Source of the DNA: CP2-2F sp034432555
GTDB taxonomy: Bacteria > Chloroflexota > Anaerolineae > Aggregatilineales > UBA2796
Assembly (NCBI GenBank): GCA_034432555.1
Contig: DAOUBW010000040.1
Span: forward strand, 1 to 64,000
Length of the DNA: 64,000 nucleotides
Reading direction: 5' to 3'
The notes below the pieces were generated by a model that saw only the letters and a list, made by a program, of their open reading frames with translations, was not told where the DNA came from and made no database searches. This document shows positions 42,067 to 51,241 of the stretch, in pieces. Within the stretch, counting starts at the first letter, position 1; the number at the start of each line of letters is the position of its first letter. The position numbers and the translations under genes are program-made.

Positions 42067-43955
42067 GAACGTTTAAGCCGAGACGGCTTGCCATCCTTCT
42101 GTTGTTAGCACTGTGCTGCGTGCCGCTGGCACACTTGCCAATGCCCATCCACGCCCAGCCGAGCATCACCATTGAGCCAGTCGATTGTTTCGCGCCACTG
42201 TCGCAGTATTTCCCTGACGCCGAATGTAGCTTTGTGAGCGTGCCGAAATTCCACGCCCAGCCTGATGGCGAACGCATCAAGCTGGCTGTCGCAAAAATCC
42301 CCTCTACCAGCGCAACACCTGCCGCCGATCCACTGGTGATGCTGCAAGGCGGCCCTGGTGGCTCAGGCATTGCGCTGTTTGGCACACTGCTGGCAGTGAC
42401 GCCGCTTGGTGAACTGCGCCAAGACCGTGAAATCATCCTGCTGGAGCAGCGCGGCACGCTAAACACACAGCCAAGCCTTGCTTGTGAGGCGTTTAACACG
42501 CTTGTGCTGGCAACTCTTAACACTAATTTGGATGAAGCGACAACCCTTCAGCAAACGGAAGCTGCCTTCACCGCCTGCAAAGCAGACTACGAAGCAAACA
42601 GCATCAACCTTGCTGCCTTCAACAGCTATGAAAATGCTGCTGATATTCCCTATGTGCTGCTGGACGCGCTCGGCTATGAAAGTTATAACTTCTATGGTGT
42701 CTCGTATGGCACCCTGCTAGGGCAGCACCTGATAATGACCGCGCCACGCGGCTTACGCAGCCTAATCCTCGATGCAAATGTGCCGCGCCAAACGAACTTT
42801 CTGCCCGAAATTCCTGTGAATGGCTGGCGCGCCATGCAGCGCCTGTTTGCGGCGTGCGCCGCAGATGCAACCTGCAAGGCTGCCAACCCTGACCTTGAAG
42901 CGACCTTCCTTAAGACCGTAGATAACCTCAACAATGCGCCTGCCACCATCACGCTGACCAACAGCGCCGACGGCAAGCAATATCCCACACTGTTGACAGG
43001 CAGTTTGTTCGTGCGCCTGCTGCATGGAATGCTCTACCAAACGGGGTTGCTGCCGAGCATTCCAAGCTACCTCACGGCAAGTGCCAATGGTGATCACACA
43101 TGGGCGGAGCGCATCGGTTCCCTGCTTTTCCTCGATTTCTCAATCAGCCGTGGCATGTATTTCTCGGTGCTATGCGCTGAGGACAGTGACTACACAAAGG
43201 ACGACATCCAGCGTGAAGGCGTGCCGCAGAGTGTTGCCACATCCTTAGCGCGCTCTCCCGCCAGTGTGCTTGCCGTGTGTGCGCTGTGGGATGTGCCGCA
43301 GCTGCCTGCTGAAGTAGATGATCCTGTCGTGAGCGCTATTCCCGCGTTCGTCATCAATGGCGATTTTGACCCGATCACGCCGCCCGCCTTTGCTAAGACA
43401 GTTGCACAGTCGCTCAGCAATGCCTTTTATATGGAGTATCCCGGCGTTGGGCATGGCGCGCTGCTTGGTGGCGTTTGCCCTGTCCAGATGGCGCGGGCAT
43501 TCCTTAATGATCCAACACAAGCACCTGATGCCGCCTGTGTAGCGACGATGGGCTTGCGTTTCCCGCAGTCAACTGCCGCAATTGAGCTTGAGCCGATCAC
43601 GATTCGGAACTTCAGCGCCCTTGCGCCAAAAGGCTGGCAGAATCCGCAGCTGGGCACCTATGTGGATGGCACCTCAGCCGTGCTGATTCAATCGGCACCG
43701 GGCGATGATGCCGATGCACTCTTGCGCGCCACGTTGGGTGCGCTGCTACCACCTGAGCCAAGCACCACCATCAAGACGGAAAGGCTTGAATGGCTGCTTT
43801 ATGAGGCAGAGGCGGATGGGCTGCGCGCTTATATCGCTGCCACTGCTCAGAATGGCACTGTTTATCTTGTGATTGTGCAAGGCACGCCCGCCGACGCTGA
43901 GGCGCTTTTTGAAAATGTGCTGATGCCTATCTTGTCCGCCTTCACCATCAATTAG
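42063..43955 (+). CDS. Secreted alpha/beta-hydrolase, TAP/S33 aminopeptidase-like
   Basis: A 630-residue protein with a signal peptide (about 1-31, ending HAQ). The hydrolase core shows the oxyanion-type LQGGPGGSG (95-103), the nucleophile Ser214 in FYGVSYGTLLG, the acid in VINGDFDPITPP and the histidine in GVGHGALL. This matches the tripeptidyl-aminopeptidase/prolyl-aminopeptidase-like group, which trims peptides outside the cell. A C-terminal extension of about 120 residues (from RNFSALAPKGWQNPQ) is beta-rich and of unknown role. It is translationally coupled to its regulator. Confidence 0.84.
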   Translation: MRTFKPRRLAILLLLALCCVPLAHLPMPIHAQPSITIEPVDCFAPLSQYFPDAECSFVSVPKFHAQPDGERIKLAVAKIPSTSATPAADPLVMLQGGPGGSGIALFGTLLAVTPLGELRQDREIILLEQRGTLNTQPSLACEAFNTLVLATLNTNLDEATTLQQTEAAFTACKADYEANSINLAAFNSYENAADIPYVLLDALGYESYNFYGVSYGTLLGQHLIMTAPRGLRSLILDANVPRQTNFLPEIPVNGWRAMQRLFAACAADATCKAANPDLEATFLKTVDNLNNAPATITLTNSADGKQYPTLLTGSLFVRLLHGMLYQTGLLPSIPSYLTASANGDHTWAERIGSLLFLDFSISRGMYFSVLCAEDSDYTKDDIQREGVPQSVATSLARSPASVLAVCALWDVPQLPAEVDDPVVSAIPAFVINGDFDPITPPAFAKTVAQSLSNAFYMEYPGVGHGALLGGVCPVQMARAFLNDPTQAPDAACVATMGLRFPQSTAAIELEPITIRNFSALAPKGWQNPQLGTYVDGTSAVLIQSAPGDDADALLRATLGALLPPEPSTTIKTERLEWLLYEAEADGLRAYIAATAQNGTVYLVIVQGTPADAEALFENVLMPILSAFTIN

Positions 43956-43967
43956 GGTGACGTGGTC

Positions 43968-44005
43968 TGCCTCACACGCGCTACTGTTTCGGCGCGTGTG
44001 AGGCA
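43968..44005. terminator. Large hairpin between convergent genes
   Basis: A perfect 14-base stem, TGCCTCACACGCGC (43968-43981) and GCGCGTGTGAGGCA (43992-44005), with a 10-base loop. The right arm encodes the last residues of the minus-strand protein and its stop lies at the loop boundary. No T-run follows on either strand, so termination efficiency is uncertain. Confidence 0.5.
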
Positions 44006-45355
44006 ATCATATAGGCGCCATGATCTTCATTGTATGGCAGCACGAATAGAAGTCGGCTGCCGTCAGGCGACCACTCCAAAGAAGATACGTAATAGTAAGG
44101 CTGACCAACCGCTGTCAGCACAGGCAGTTCTGTTGAGAGGTCAGCGATCAGGATTTGGTAGTTACCAGTGCCAATGAAGCGAATGATGGCGAGTTTCGTG
44201 CCATCAGGTGACCATTTGGGTAGTCTATGCCAAGCATTATCGCTGCTAGGGAAGGTAATCTGCCTCTCCGCGCCGCTATCCAGACTGTTGATGAAGATTT
44301 GCCCGTTGCGGACAAACGCCACTTTGCCCTCAGCCACACCCTCGATGGGGACGACCTCTGGTGGCGGCGCGCTGCTGCTGGCAGGCACGACCGTCACGGT
44401 GGCGGGCGGTGACACGGGCGCCGCCGCCGCACAGCCCGCCTCTAGCGTGTAGTCCACCGACGAGACGCTGTAGGTCACCCGCCCGCTGAGGGTGTCCGTC
44501 CCGAAGTAGAGGTCGTCAATGGCAGGCAGCCCGCCGCCGAAATAGCCCTCCACAATGACCGCGCCGCTTGTGTCCGCGTTGTAGAGCGCGCCGCCGCCAT
44601 TCGCCTGATTGCCGCTGAAACGGCTGTGGCTGACGTGCAGCGTCCCACCGACCGCGTTCCACAGCGCGCCACCTTGCGCGGCACGGTTGTCCTCGAAAAT
44701 GGCGCAGGTCGCTTCCAGCGTCCCGTAGTTCACCAGCGCGCCACCGGGTGTCGTCTCGGTCAGCAGGCGGTTGCGTGCCAGGCGGCTGCGGGTTAGGGTC
44801 AGCGTCCCGCGGTTCTCAATACCGCCGCCATCAGGCAAGTAGTAGTCAGGTGCGCCGAGTTCGTTGGCAAGGCTGCTGTCGGTCAGGTGCAGCGCCCCGT
44901 GATTTAGGATGGCGCGTCCGCGTCCCGCCTTCAGGTGCAGGTGGTGCAGGTGCAGGCTGCCCGTCTGCCCAATCACCAGACGGTCGGCGGGACTCTCGGT
45001 GGTACTGCCGTGCAGGTGCAGGGCTGCGCCGTTGCCGTGAATGACGACGCTGCCCAAGATAGGCGGCAGGCGCGGGTGCGCCGCATCACCGGGATAGGTG
45101 AAGTGATAGTCGCCGCCGCCTAAATAGAGCGTGATGGGCAGGTCAGGTGCGCTAAAACTGGCGTGTGTCAAGAGGTTTGCCAACGCCCAACTGTCACCCA
45201 CAGGGACGAGGAAGCTGTCAGGCAGCGTTGTAACGGGGAGGGGTAAGAGTCGGTGCGCCTTGCGAAGCGACGGGCAGGCTGCCCATGGCAAGGCACAGCA
45301 GGGCAACCAGCAAGCTGGCAGCCACGGCGAGGCGTAGGACAGACGGACGCTGCAT
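43981..45355 (-). CDS. Secreted beta-helix plus TolB-like protein, signal peptide frameshifted
   Basis: About 457 residues when read through one frameshift. ATG at 45355 follows AGGGAG by about 8 bases and encodes a good signal peptide (LRLAVAASLLVALLCLAMG), which runs into TGA at 45218. The body continues one base over. Dropping one base in the G-rich run at 45235-45243 joins APTLTPP to VTTLPDSFLVPVG. Residues about 60-300 are a right-handed beta-helix with GGAL/GGGI turns (polymorphic outer membrane protein-like). A Pro-rich linker and about two TolB/WD40-like blades with WSPDGTKLA and WSPDGSRLL follow. The extracellular role is unknown; adhesion or surface recognition is possible. Confidence 0.7.
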
Positions 45356-45659
45356 GTTTGTTCACTCCCTGTGCAGCGCGGCACTCACACTAAGCATAGC
45401 GCGTTCGCGGCGCTTTTCAAGTTAAGGGTGTGTCAAGGGATTCATAAATGCAGTGTGACTCGGCGAGTGTCAGAGCGCGGGCAGCCATACGGCACAGCAC
45501 ACTCTCATTAGCGCTACGCTACACTGTGCCAAAAACACGCACATTCGATGCACAGCGTGCGCGCAGGTCTATTGGGTCGAGATGAACCAGAGCAGAGCAT
45601 TTGCCAAACTTGACCGCCACCTGACCATCGCCCGTGAGTCATGCGTTCGTTAGATGGTT

Positions 45660-45710
45660 GAAAACAGCGCCATCCAAATCTTTGTACCTTCGCTGCTTGG
45701 CGCTGTTTTC
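45660..45710. repeat. 12-base inverted repeat with 27-base loop
   Basis: GAAAACAGCGCC (45660-45671) and GGCGCTGTTTTC (45699-45710) are perfect complements. The right arm ends in TTTTC, so it could act as a weak plus-strand terminator just after the short 45583-45653 frame, or as a protein-binding site. Confidence 0.45.
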
Positions 45711-45767
45711 ATACCCATTCAGTAATTTTGAGCAAGTCCATAGCCACAATCTTCACCGCTCCCATTC

Positions 45768-45803
45768 TTGTAACACACTTGTGAGAGATGCTATAAAGCA
45801 TCT
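45768..45803 (+). promoter_or_regulatory. Promoter with its -10 box inside an inverted repeat
   Basis: TTGTAA (45768-45773) and TATAAA (45792-45797) are 18 bases apart. The -10 box is exactly the loop of AGATGC (45786-45791) and GCATCT (45798-45803). A repressor bound to this repeat would cover the promoter. A second pair, TTGTAG (45803-45808) and TATAGG (45826-45831), lies just downstream. Confidence 0.5.
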
Positions 45804-45874
45804 TGTAGGGTGAGCGTGTTATGCTTATAGGGAACGCATATCCAACCCGTTATAAGTGAAAGGAAAGCAGCGCT

Positions 45875-46834
45875 TTGACGACACTCTTTGTGGCAGGTGG
45901 CAGTGGCTTCATTGGTACGGCATTCGTTCGGCACGCCCTTTCAGCAGGGCATCAGGTGTGGGCATTATGCCGTTCAGAGCGCAGTGCGGCGGCGCTGCAA
46001 GCGCTTGGCGCCCAGCCCGTTATGGGTGATTTGTTAACGCAAGGCGCGTGGGCAGAACAGGCTGCTAACGCCGAGATCGTGCTGCATTTTGCTCAGCCGC
46101 AGACCTTTGGCGGGCGTGTGGGTAAAGATCGTGCCTTGCGCTATGAGGCTGACCGCGTAAAGATGGATCAGCACTTGTTTGGTGCGCTGCGCGGCAGCCC
46201 TGTAAAGCAATTGATCTACGTCAGCGGCACCAGCTACTATGGGCAGCAAGATTTGCCACTCAAAGATGAGACCGCCACACCTAATCCACGTGGTTGGGGA
46301 CCTTACATTCAGAAAGCGATGGCGGCTGTCGAGCAGTTCCGCACAGCGGGCATTCCCATTCAAATTGTTTTTCCATCGTCTGTGTATGGTGCTGGCTCAT
46401 GGTATGCCGAGATTTTAGCATCCCTTCAGGCGGGCAAAACGCAATTGATGTTGGCGCACCGCGACCCAACCATGTCTACCGTGCATGTGGAAGATTGTGC
46501 GCGTGCCGTCCTGCACCTGATGGAGCATGGCGAACCAGAAGGGCGCTACATTATTTGTGATGACCGTCCACCCAAATATTCCGAGATTATTCAAAAGAGT
46601 GCCGAGGCGCTCGGCGTACCGTTGAAAACGCGCCCTGTGCCACTGTGGTTGGCGCGTATCTTGGCAGGTCCCGTTGTGACGGATGCCTATGACGCACATC
46701 TTTCTAATGCACGGCTACGCAGCACAGGCTTTCGGCTTCACTTCCCGACGATTGAGCAAGGTATTCCCGATGTGGTGAATACATGGCTTGCCCAAAACAG
46801 CACGCAAGGAACAGAAACTCATGCTGCCGATTAA
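45875..46834 (+). CDS. NAD(P)-dependent epimerase/dehydratase-like SDR protein
   Basis: A 319-residue extended short-chain dehydrogenase/reductase. The Rossmann motif is VAGGSGFIGTAFVR near the N-terminus; LIYVSGTSYYGQQ marks the Ser region. The expected YxxxK is not canonical: GPYIQKAMAAVEQ has Tyr and Lys only three apart, so catalysis may differ or be lost. Start is TTG at 45875 with AGGAAAG about 9 bases upstream. The next gene overlaps its end by 14 bases. Substrate unknown; the setting next to sensor genes does not show its role. Confidence 0.75.
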   Translation: MTTLFVAGGSGFIGTAFVRHALSAGHQVWALCRSERSAAALQALGAQPVMGDLLTQGAWAEQAANAEIVLHFAQPQTFGGRVGKDRALRYEADRVKMDQHLFGALRGSPVKQLIYVSGTSYYGQQDLPLKDETATPNPRGWGPYIQKAMAAVEQFRTAGIPIQIVFPSSVYGAGSWYAEILASLQAGKTQLMLAHRDPTMSTVHVEDCARAVLHLMEHGEPEGRYIICDDRPPKYSEIIQKSAEALGVPLKTRPVPLWLARILAGPVVTDAYDAHLSNARLRSTGFRLHFPTIEQGIPDVVNTWLAQNSTQGTETHAAD

Positions 46835-47339
46835 ATACTCCCTCGATCTTCAGGATCGCGTCTCGTTTGATCTTCAAGCTGCGCCGATGGAAATCCTCGT
46901 GCCAGATGAACTCTCTTTTCGTTGGATGCTGAATGGGAAGGCAATAGCCTTCGTCGCCTCCAATGCCACGCGCCGTGTGGTGGATGCATGGATTAGTAAA
47001 CAGATGGAGCTGATGAAAACGTGGGATGCAAACCGCATTTCGTTTATGCTCAACGATTTTTCTGCGCCAAGCTGCGTAGTAACGCCCTACGCACGTGAAC
47101 GCATTAACGACTTGGTGAAAGCCTCGCCGCACATCACTGCTTATACGACAACTGTCCTAGCACGCAGCGCGCTGAGTATGCCCGTTGTGCTGCTCAGCAA
47201 CGCTCTAAATAGTGCATCGCGCCGCCGCAGCAAAAGCCAGAATATGATCTTCTATAAGCATGATGATGCGGTTCAGTGGCTGCAACGCCGCCTTGCCGAA
47301 GGTGAATTTGTTAATCAAACAACAACGAAAACGTCTTAG
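46821..47339 (+). CDS. STAS/SpoIIAA-like protein of unknown function
   Basis: A 172-residue soluble protein. Mixed alpha/beta pattern, ending YKHDDAVQWLQRRLAEGEF, which resembles the end of STAS-like proteins where a helix follows a strand (F-x-x-x-D-x-A-x-x-W-L). ATG at 46821, with AAGGAA about 12 bases upstream, is preferred to an in-frame start 33 bases earlier that adds a Lys-rich stretch. It overlaps the SDR gene by 14 bases and precedes the receiver gene by 126 bases. It may be a modulator within the sensor cluster; this is inferred from position only. Confidence 0.55.
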   Translation: MLPIKYSLDLQDRVSFDLQAAPMEILVPDELSFRWMLNGKAIAFVASNATRRVVDAWISKQMELMKTWDANRISFMLNDFSAPSCVVTPYARERINDLVKASPHITAYTTTVLARSALSMPVVLLSNALNSASRRRSKSQNMIFYKHDDAVQWLQRRLAEGEFVNQTTTKTS

Positions 47340-47465
47340 CCGACTGCGCCATGATGCGGTAAAATGCGTGGCAGGTTTGGGCTTCACAAGATTCCGATAC
47401 AGACAGTGTGCGCTCGCCTCACACATGCCAACAAACCGTTAATATGGCGAGGAAAGGTTTTGGGA

Positions 47466-47873
47466 ATGACCAAGCGCGTCCTATACATTGAAGATCGCCC
47501 TGATAACCGTGGGTTGGTGCGCCGCGTGCTGATGGCAGAGGGTATTGAAGTGATCGAGGCTGCCACCGCCGATGATGGCATCGCGCTTGCTGCACAACAT
47601 CTGCCCGATTTGATTCTAATGGATGTTAATATGCCCGGCAAAGATGGGCTAACCGCCACCCAAGAACTGCGGGAAAACCCAGTGCTTGAACATATTCCGA
47701 TCATTGCGCTGACTGCTAACGTGATGAAGGGCGACCGCGAACGCACCCTTGAGGCGGGCTGTGACGGTTACATTCCTAAACCGATAGATGTGGATAAGTT
47801 TCCAAACGAAATAATGCACTATATTACGAAGGGACGGGTTTCACATGAATCCAAGCAAAGCAGTTCTGGATGA
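47466..47873 (+). CDS. Single-domain response regulator (receiver only)
   Basis: A 135-residue CheY-like receiver with acidic pocket Glu9-Asp10 (YIEDRPDN), phosphorylation site Asp53 in LILMDVNMPGKDG, Thr83 in ALTANVM and Lys105 in YIPKPID. No output domain is present, so it likely relays phosphate or binds a partner. ATG at 47466 follows GGAAAGG; a start 102 bases upstream would add unlike residues. Its last 29 bases overlap the first GAF-sensor gene, so it is co-translated with the sensor block and is a probable target of the kinase at its end. TAAAAT at 47360 is a possible -10. Confidence 0.92.
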   Translation: MTKRVLYIEDRPDNRGLVRRVLMAEGIEVIEAATADDGIALAAQHLPDLILMDVNMPGKDGLTATQELRENPVLEHIPIIALTANVMKGDRERTLEAGCDGYIPKPIDVDKFPNEIMHYITKGRVSHESKQSSSG

Positions 47874-49500
47874 CCTGCTCGCGCTCTCCATGCAGCTTAA
47901 TCGGCAGGCGTTTGCCCAACCGCCTGTGGAAGGCTGGCTGAACTCGTTCCTTGCCGTCGTTTGCGAACGTTTTGCAGGGCGTGGTGTGTTGGGTGTGCAA
48001 ATCTCGCAGGTGATCGGCAATGTTGCCGTGCGCGTCGCAGGGGCGGGCAAAATTCCGACGGATAACACCACGCAGCACGTTGATGAATCCTCTCCCTTAT
48101 TAGCTGCCATTCGCCGCCGCCAAATTGCCACCACGCCCAACGCACGCATTTACCCAATTGCCGTCGGCAGTGATGCCATTGGCGCCATTGTGGTCTATCA
48201 CAACATCGCGCAGACCGACACTGCCAACATTGAAACGCTGGATGTGCTGCTGACCACGCTTGCCAACCAACTCGGACCGGCGCTCCTGCAACATCTGAAG
48301 GTGCCAGGTCCGCAAACAGGCAGGCTGATGCGCCAGATTGACGTGATGCGTTCGCTCTATGAGGTGACACGCGACTTCACCAGCGCCACCGAGAGCCACG
48401 AAGTGCTAGACCGCGCTGCACGTAGCCTTGTCGAGACGCTGCGGATTGATCACATTGGCATTGCTGTGTTTGATCAAGAGGATAACATTGGCACGGTCAT
48501 CGCAGAATTTCCCGATAACGGCATGATTGGCTTACGTATTCCACTGAACACGCCGCTTGAGGAACGCCTGCTGCAAAGCAAGGCGCCCGTTGTGGTCAAC
48601 AATGTGGATGAGGATGAACTGCTCGGCACGACCGAACGCACACAGTTGCAGCAGCTTGGCATTAAATCTATCGCGCTGCTACCGATGGTCGTCAAAGGGC
48701 GGCTCATTGGCAGTCTTGGGCTGGATAGCTTCTACGAATACCACACCTTCACGCCTGATGAGATTGAGGCTGCCTCTGTCGTCACTTCACAGTTGGCAAT
48801 CACTGCCCATAACGCACAGCTCTACGAGGAAATTAAGCGGCGCGCCGGGCAGTTAGAGCATATTACGGCGCTCAGCCAGCGCGTCACCAGCACGTTTGAT
48901 CGCACACATATTTTCCAGATCATCCGTGAGGAGACGCTCAAGCTGATCGACGCTGATCTGATCAGCATTGCGCTGACCAACCCAAACGGCGAATCGATTG
49001 ACGTTTACCTTCTAGTGGATGGCGGTCCAATCCTTGCCAGCTTCCCGCTGGAACGCGCCGCCTTGCGTTTTGTCTTCAACACGGGCGAACCATTGGTGCT
49101 GGATGACATCAGCGGCTCAGATGATCCCGATTACCGACTTTTTGCGGGGTCGCGCTTGCGGGCGATTGCCAGTGTGCCGTTGGTAGCGGGCGGCAAGGCG
49201 GTTGGCGTTTTTTCAGTGCTGCACCGCGAGCCGGGGCGCTACGTTTCGATTGACATTGCTGTCCTAGAGCAGATCGGCTATCAGCTTGCCATCGCCTTAG
49301 AAAATGCGCGGCTCTATATGCAGACTGCCCAACGCGCCGAGACGGAACGCCTGATGAATCGGTTGAGTGGCGCGCTACAAGGACAGAGCGACTTGCAAAG
49401 TATGCTTCTGAATACATTACAAGAGATGGCAGAAGCGCTTTCAGCACGCCGCGCACGCATTCGCCTTGAGTCTGCCAAGCGCAGCAGCCATACGGCATAA
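47845..49500 (+). CDS. Soluble triple-GAF sensor without kinase domain
   Basis: A 551-residue cytoplasmic protein with three GAF-like domains: about 20-150 (weak), 171-325 (LYEVTRDFTSATESHEVL start) and 340-490 (ITALSQRVTSTFDRTHIF start). A tail from 499 reads ERLMNRLSGALQGQSDL and ends shortly after RIRLES. No transmembrane segment, kinase, cyclase or DNA-binding domain is seen, so it must signal through partners. AAGGGA precedes the ATG, which lies inside the receiver gene. The tail matches those of the next four proteins. Confidence 0.88.
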   Translation: MNPSKAVLDDLLALSMQLNRQAFAQPPVEGWLNSFLAVVCERFAGRGVLGVQISQVIGNVAVRVAGAGKIPTDNTTQHVDESSPLLAAIRRRQIATTPNARIYPIAVGSDAIGAIVVYHNIAQTDTANIETLDVLLTTLANQLGPALLQHLKVPGPQTGRLMRQIDVMRSLYEVTRDFTSATESHEVLDRAARSLVETLRIDHIGIAVFDQEDNIGTVIAEFPDNGMIGLRIPLNTPLEERLLQSKAPVVVNNVDEDELLGTTERTQLQQLGIKSIALLPMVVKGRLIGSLGLDSFYEYHTFTPDEIEAASVVTSQLAITAHNAQLYEEIKRRAGQLEHITALSQRVTSTFDRTHIFQIIREETLKLIDADLISIALTNPNGESIDVYLLVDGGPILASFPLERAALRFVFNTGEPLVLDDISGSDDPDYRLFAGSRLRAIASVPLVAGGKAVGVFSVLHREPGRYVSIDIAVLEQIGYQLAIALENARLYMQTAQRAETERLMNRLSGALQGQSDLQSMLLNTLQEMAEALSARRARIRLESAKRSSHTA

Positions 49501-49518
49501 CCTAAGAGAGAACACACC

Positions 49519-51222
49519 ATGCGCGAACAACTGCTGAAGTTATTCCCACTGAACCGTTACACCGAACCGTTGGATCGGCGGCGTGCGGCTGGCACCTATA
49601 TTATCAGCGCTGTGATGCTGCTGGTTGTGCTGCTTGGCGCGCTCAACCTTGTCTTGCAAATTGCCAGCGGCGGCAGTTCGCCCGATCTGCTGGTTATGTT
49701 GCGCGGTGGGTTGTTGGCGGGCGTGGCAATCGCTGCCTATATGCTGACGCGGCGCGCCCAACAAACACTTGCCGCGCTGTTAGTCATGGTGGCGTGGGTA
49801 GCGCTGCTCTTTCTGTTGGCGCTCTCCAACGATATTGGCGTGGAGATCGGTTTTGGCGGTATGCTGGTGGGCATTTCGCTTGGTGCGCTGCTCATCGGCG
49901 AACAAACCGTGCTGTATACACTTATCGCGTCGGCGCTCTACCTCTTTTTGGGGCTTAGATTGCCCACCGAAAACGGCGTAGCGCTTTCCAGCACACTCCT
50001 GATTTTCGATCTGCCCTTGCTAGTAATCCATGCCAGCATCAACTACACCTTAGCGCGCAACCTGCGCTTGGTGGCACGCCAGATCACGGCAAATGTGGAG
50101 GAGCGCAGTGTGCGGCTTGCCAAAGCCAGCGCGGAATTGGTGCAGCGCGTTTTGGGGGTGCGCCTTGCCCTTGAGGTTGTGCTGCAAGAGACGGTACGCC
50201 TTGTGCAAGAAAACTTTGCCGACTGTCACGAGGTGCAGTTGTTCTTGGTGGATAAAGAGCGCCGCAATGTGACCCTAGTCGCCACCACCAACCAAGCCAA
50301 CCGCGCCAATGTGGGCAGCCAGCAGATTGGCATTGGCAGCCTGAGCGTGATTGGGCGTGTGACGATCAGTGGGCAGAGCATTCTTGCCCGTGAAGAAGGC
50401 GAAGCACAGCCTTACCGCCGTTCGGCATTTCTGAGTGGCACGCGGGCGCAGTTGGTGATTCCGCTGCGCGTTGGCGGTGAAACTATCGGCGCGATTGACC
50501 TGCAAAGCCGCGATCTGAATGCTTTTCCCGCCGAAGAAGTCGAGGCGCTGGAGACATTGGCGAACCAGATCGCAGTGGCGGTGGATAATGCGCGCCTGTT
50601 TGCCGAAATGCAGGATAAGCTGACTGAAAACCGCCGCCTTTACGAACAGACCAGCGCCCAACTGCGCGAAATTGAGCGCCTGAACCGCCAACTAACTGGC
50701 GGCGCGTGGGCAGACTATCTAAGCGGCATGGGCTTGATGCCTGCCTACACGATAGACCTTGTGAATGGGCGTGTGGAAGATGCCGCCGAACAAACCGCCA
50801 CCTTATCAGAGGCGGTGCGCCGCAACCAAGTAGTAATGCGCGGTATGCAGAACTTCAAAGTGTTGGCGCTGCCAATCACCGTGCGTGGGCAAGTCATTGG
50901 GGCGATGGAATTTGAATTAGCGCCCGATCAGCATGTCAGCAATGAACAGCTTGTGGTGCTGCAACAGGTGATCGAACGGCTTGGCTTGGCGGTGGAAAAC
51001 CTGCGCTTGCTCGAAGAAGCGCAGCGCATGGCACAGCGCGAAGGCATGGTCAACGAGATCACGGCGCGTATGCAGGCAGCCACTAGCGTAGAGGCAGTGG
51101 TGGCGGCTGCCACACAAAGCCTTGCCGATGCCTTCCAAGCGCCGCGTGTTGCTGTGCGGCTTGGCTCGCCAAGCGAGGCATCAAACGGCACTTTGCCTTC
51201 CGAACTTGGAGATGGGCGTTGA
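49519..51222 (+). CDS. Membrane-anchored GAF sensor 1, kinase-less
   Basis: A 567-residue protein with about six hydrophobic helices at residues 25-185 and a helical stretch, then a GAF domain at 208-363. A coiled-coil-like link leads to LNRQLTGGAWADYL (388-401). Next is a shortened GAF-like domain to about 495 (VLALPITVRGQVIGAMEFEL) and a tail REGMVNEITARMQAATS ending in VAVRLG plus about 17 residues. No enzymatic domain. Follows the soluble sensor by 18 bases. Membrane part has no known sensor match. Confidence 0.85.
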   Translation: MREQLLKLFPLNRYTEPLDRRRAAGTYIISAVMLLVVLLGALNLVLQIASGGSSPDLLVMLRGGLLAGVAIAAYMLTRRAQQTLAALLVMVAWVALLFLLALSNDIGVEIGFGGMLVGISLGALLIGEQTVLYTLIASALYLFLGLRLPTENGVALSSTLLIFDLPLLVIHASINYTLARNLRLVARQITANVEERSVRLAKASAELVQRVLGVRLALEVVLQETVRLVQENFADCHEVQLFLVDKERRNVTLVATTNQANRANVGSQQIGIGSLSVIGRVTISGQSILAREEGEAQPYRRSAFLSGTRAQLVIPLRVGGETIGAIDLQSRDLNAFPAEEVEALETLANQIAVAVDNARLFAEMQDKLTENRRLYEQTSAQLREIERLNRQLTGGAWADYLSGMGLMPAYTIDLVNGRVEDAAEQTATLSEAVRRNQVVMRGMQNFKVLALPITVRGQVIGAMEFELAPDQHVSNEQLVVLQQVIERLGLAVENLRLLEEAQRMAQREGMVNEITARMQAATSVEAVVAAATQSLADAFQAPRVAVRLGSPSEASNGTLPSELGDGR

Positions 51223-51241
51223 CATACGCGAGGCGCATCTT

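Larger units (their letters stand above)
45356..45874. other. Long gap between divergent genes, mostly control DNA
   Basis: No intact gene is seen in about 520 bases. A short frame on the plus strand near 45583-45653 reads MNQSRAFAKLDRHLTIARES and ends at TAG; it could be a remnant of a mobile-element gene, but no inverted repeats or target duplications support this. The stretch also holds a 12-base inverted repeat (45660-45710) and a promoter region (45768-45830), both described separately. Confidence 0.35.

Noticed and set aside
45583..45653. Insertion-sequence remnant
   Set aside because: A short frame with a plausible transposase-like end, but no inverted repeats, target duplication or further matching sequence.
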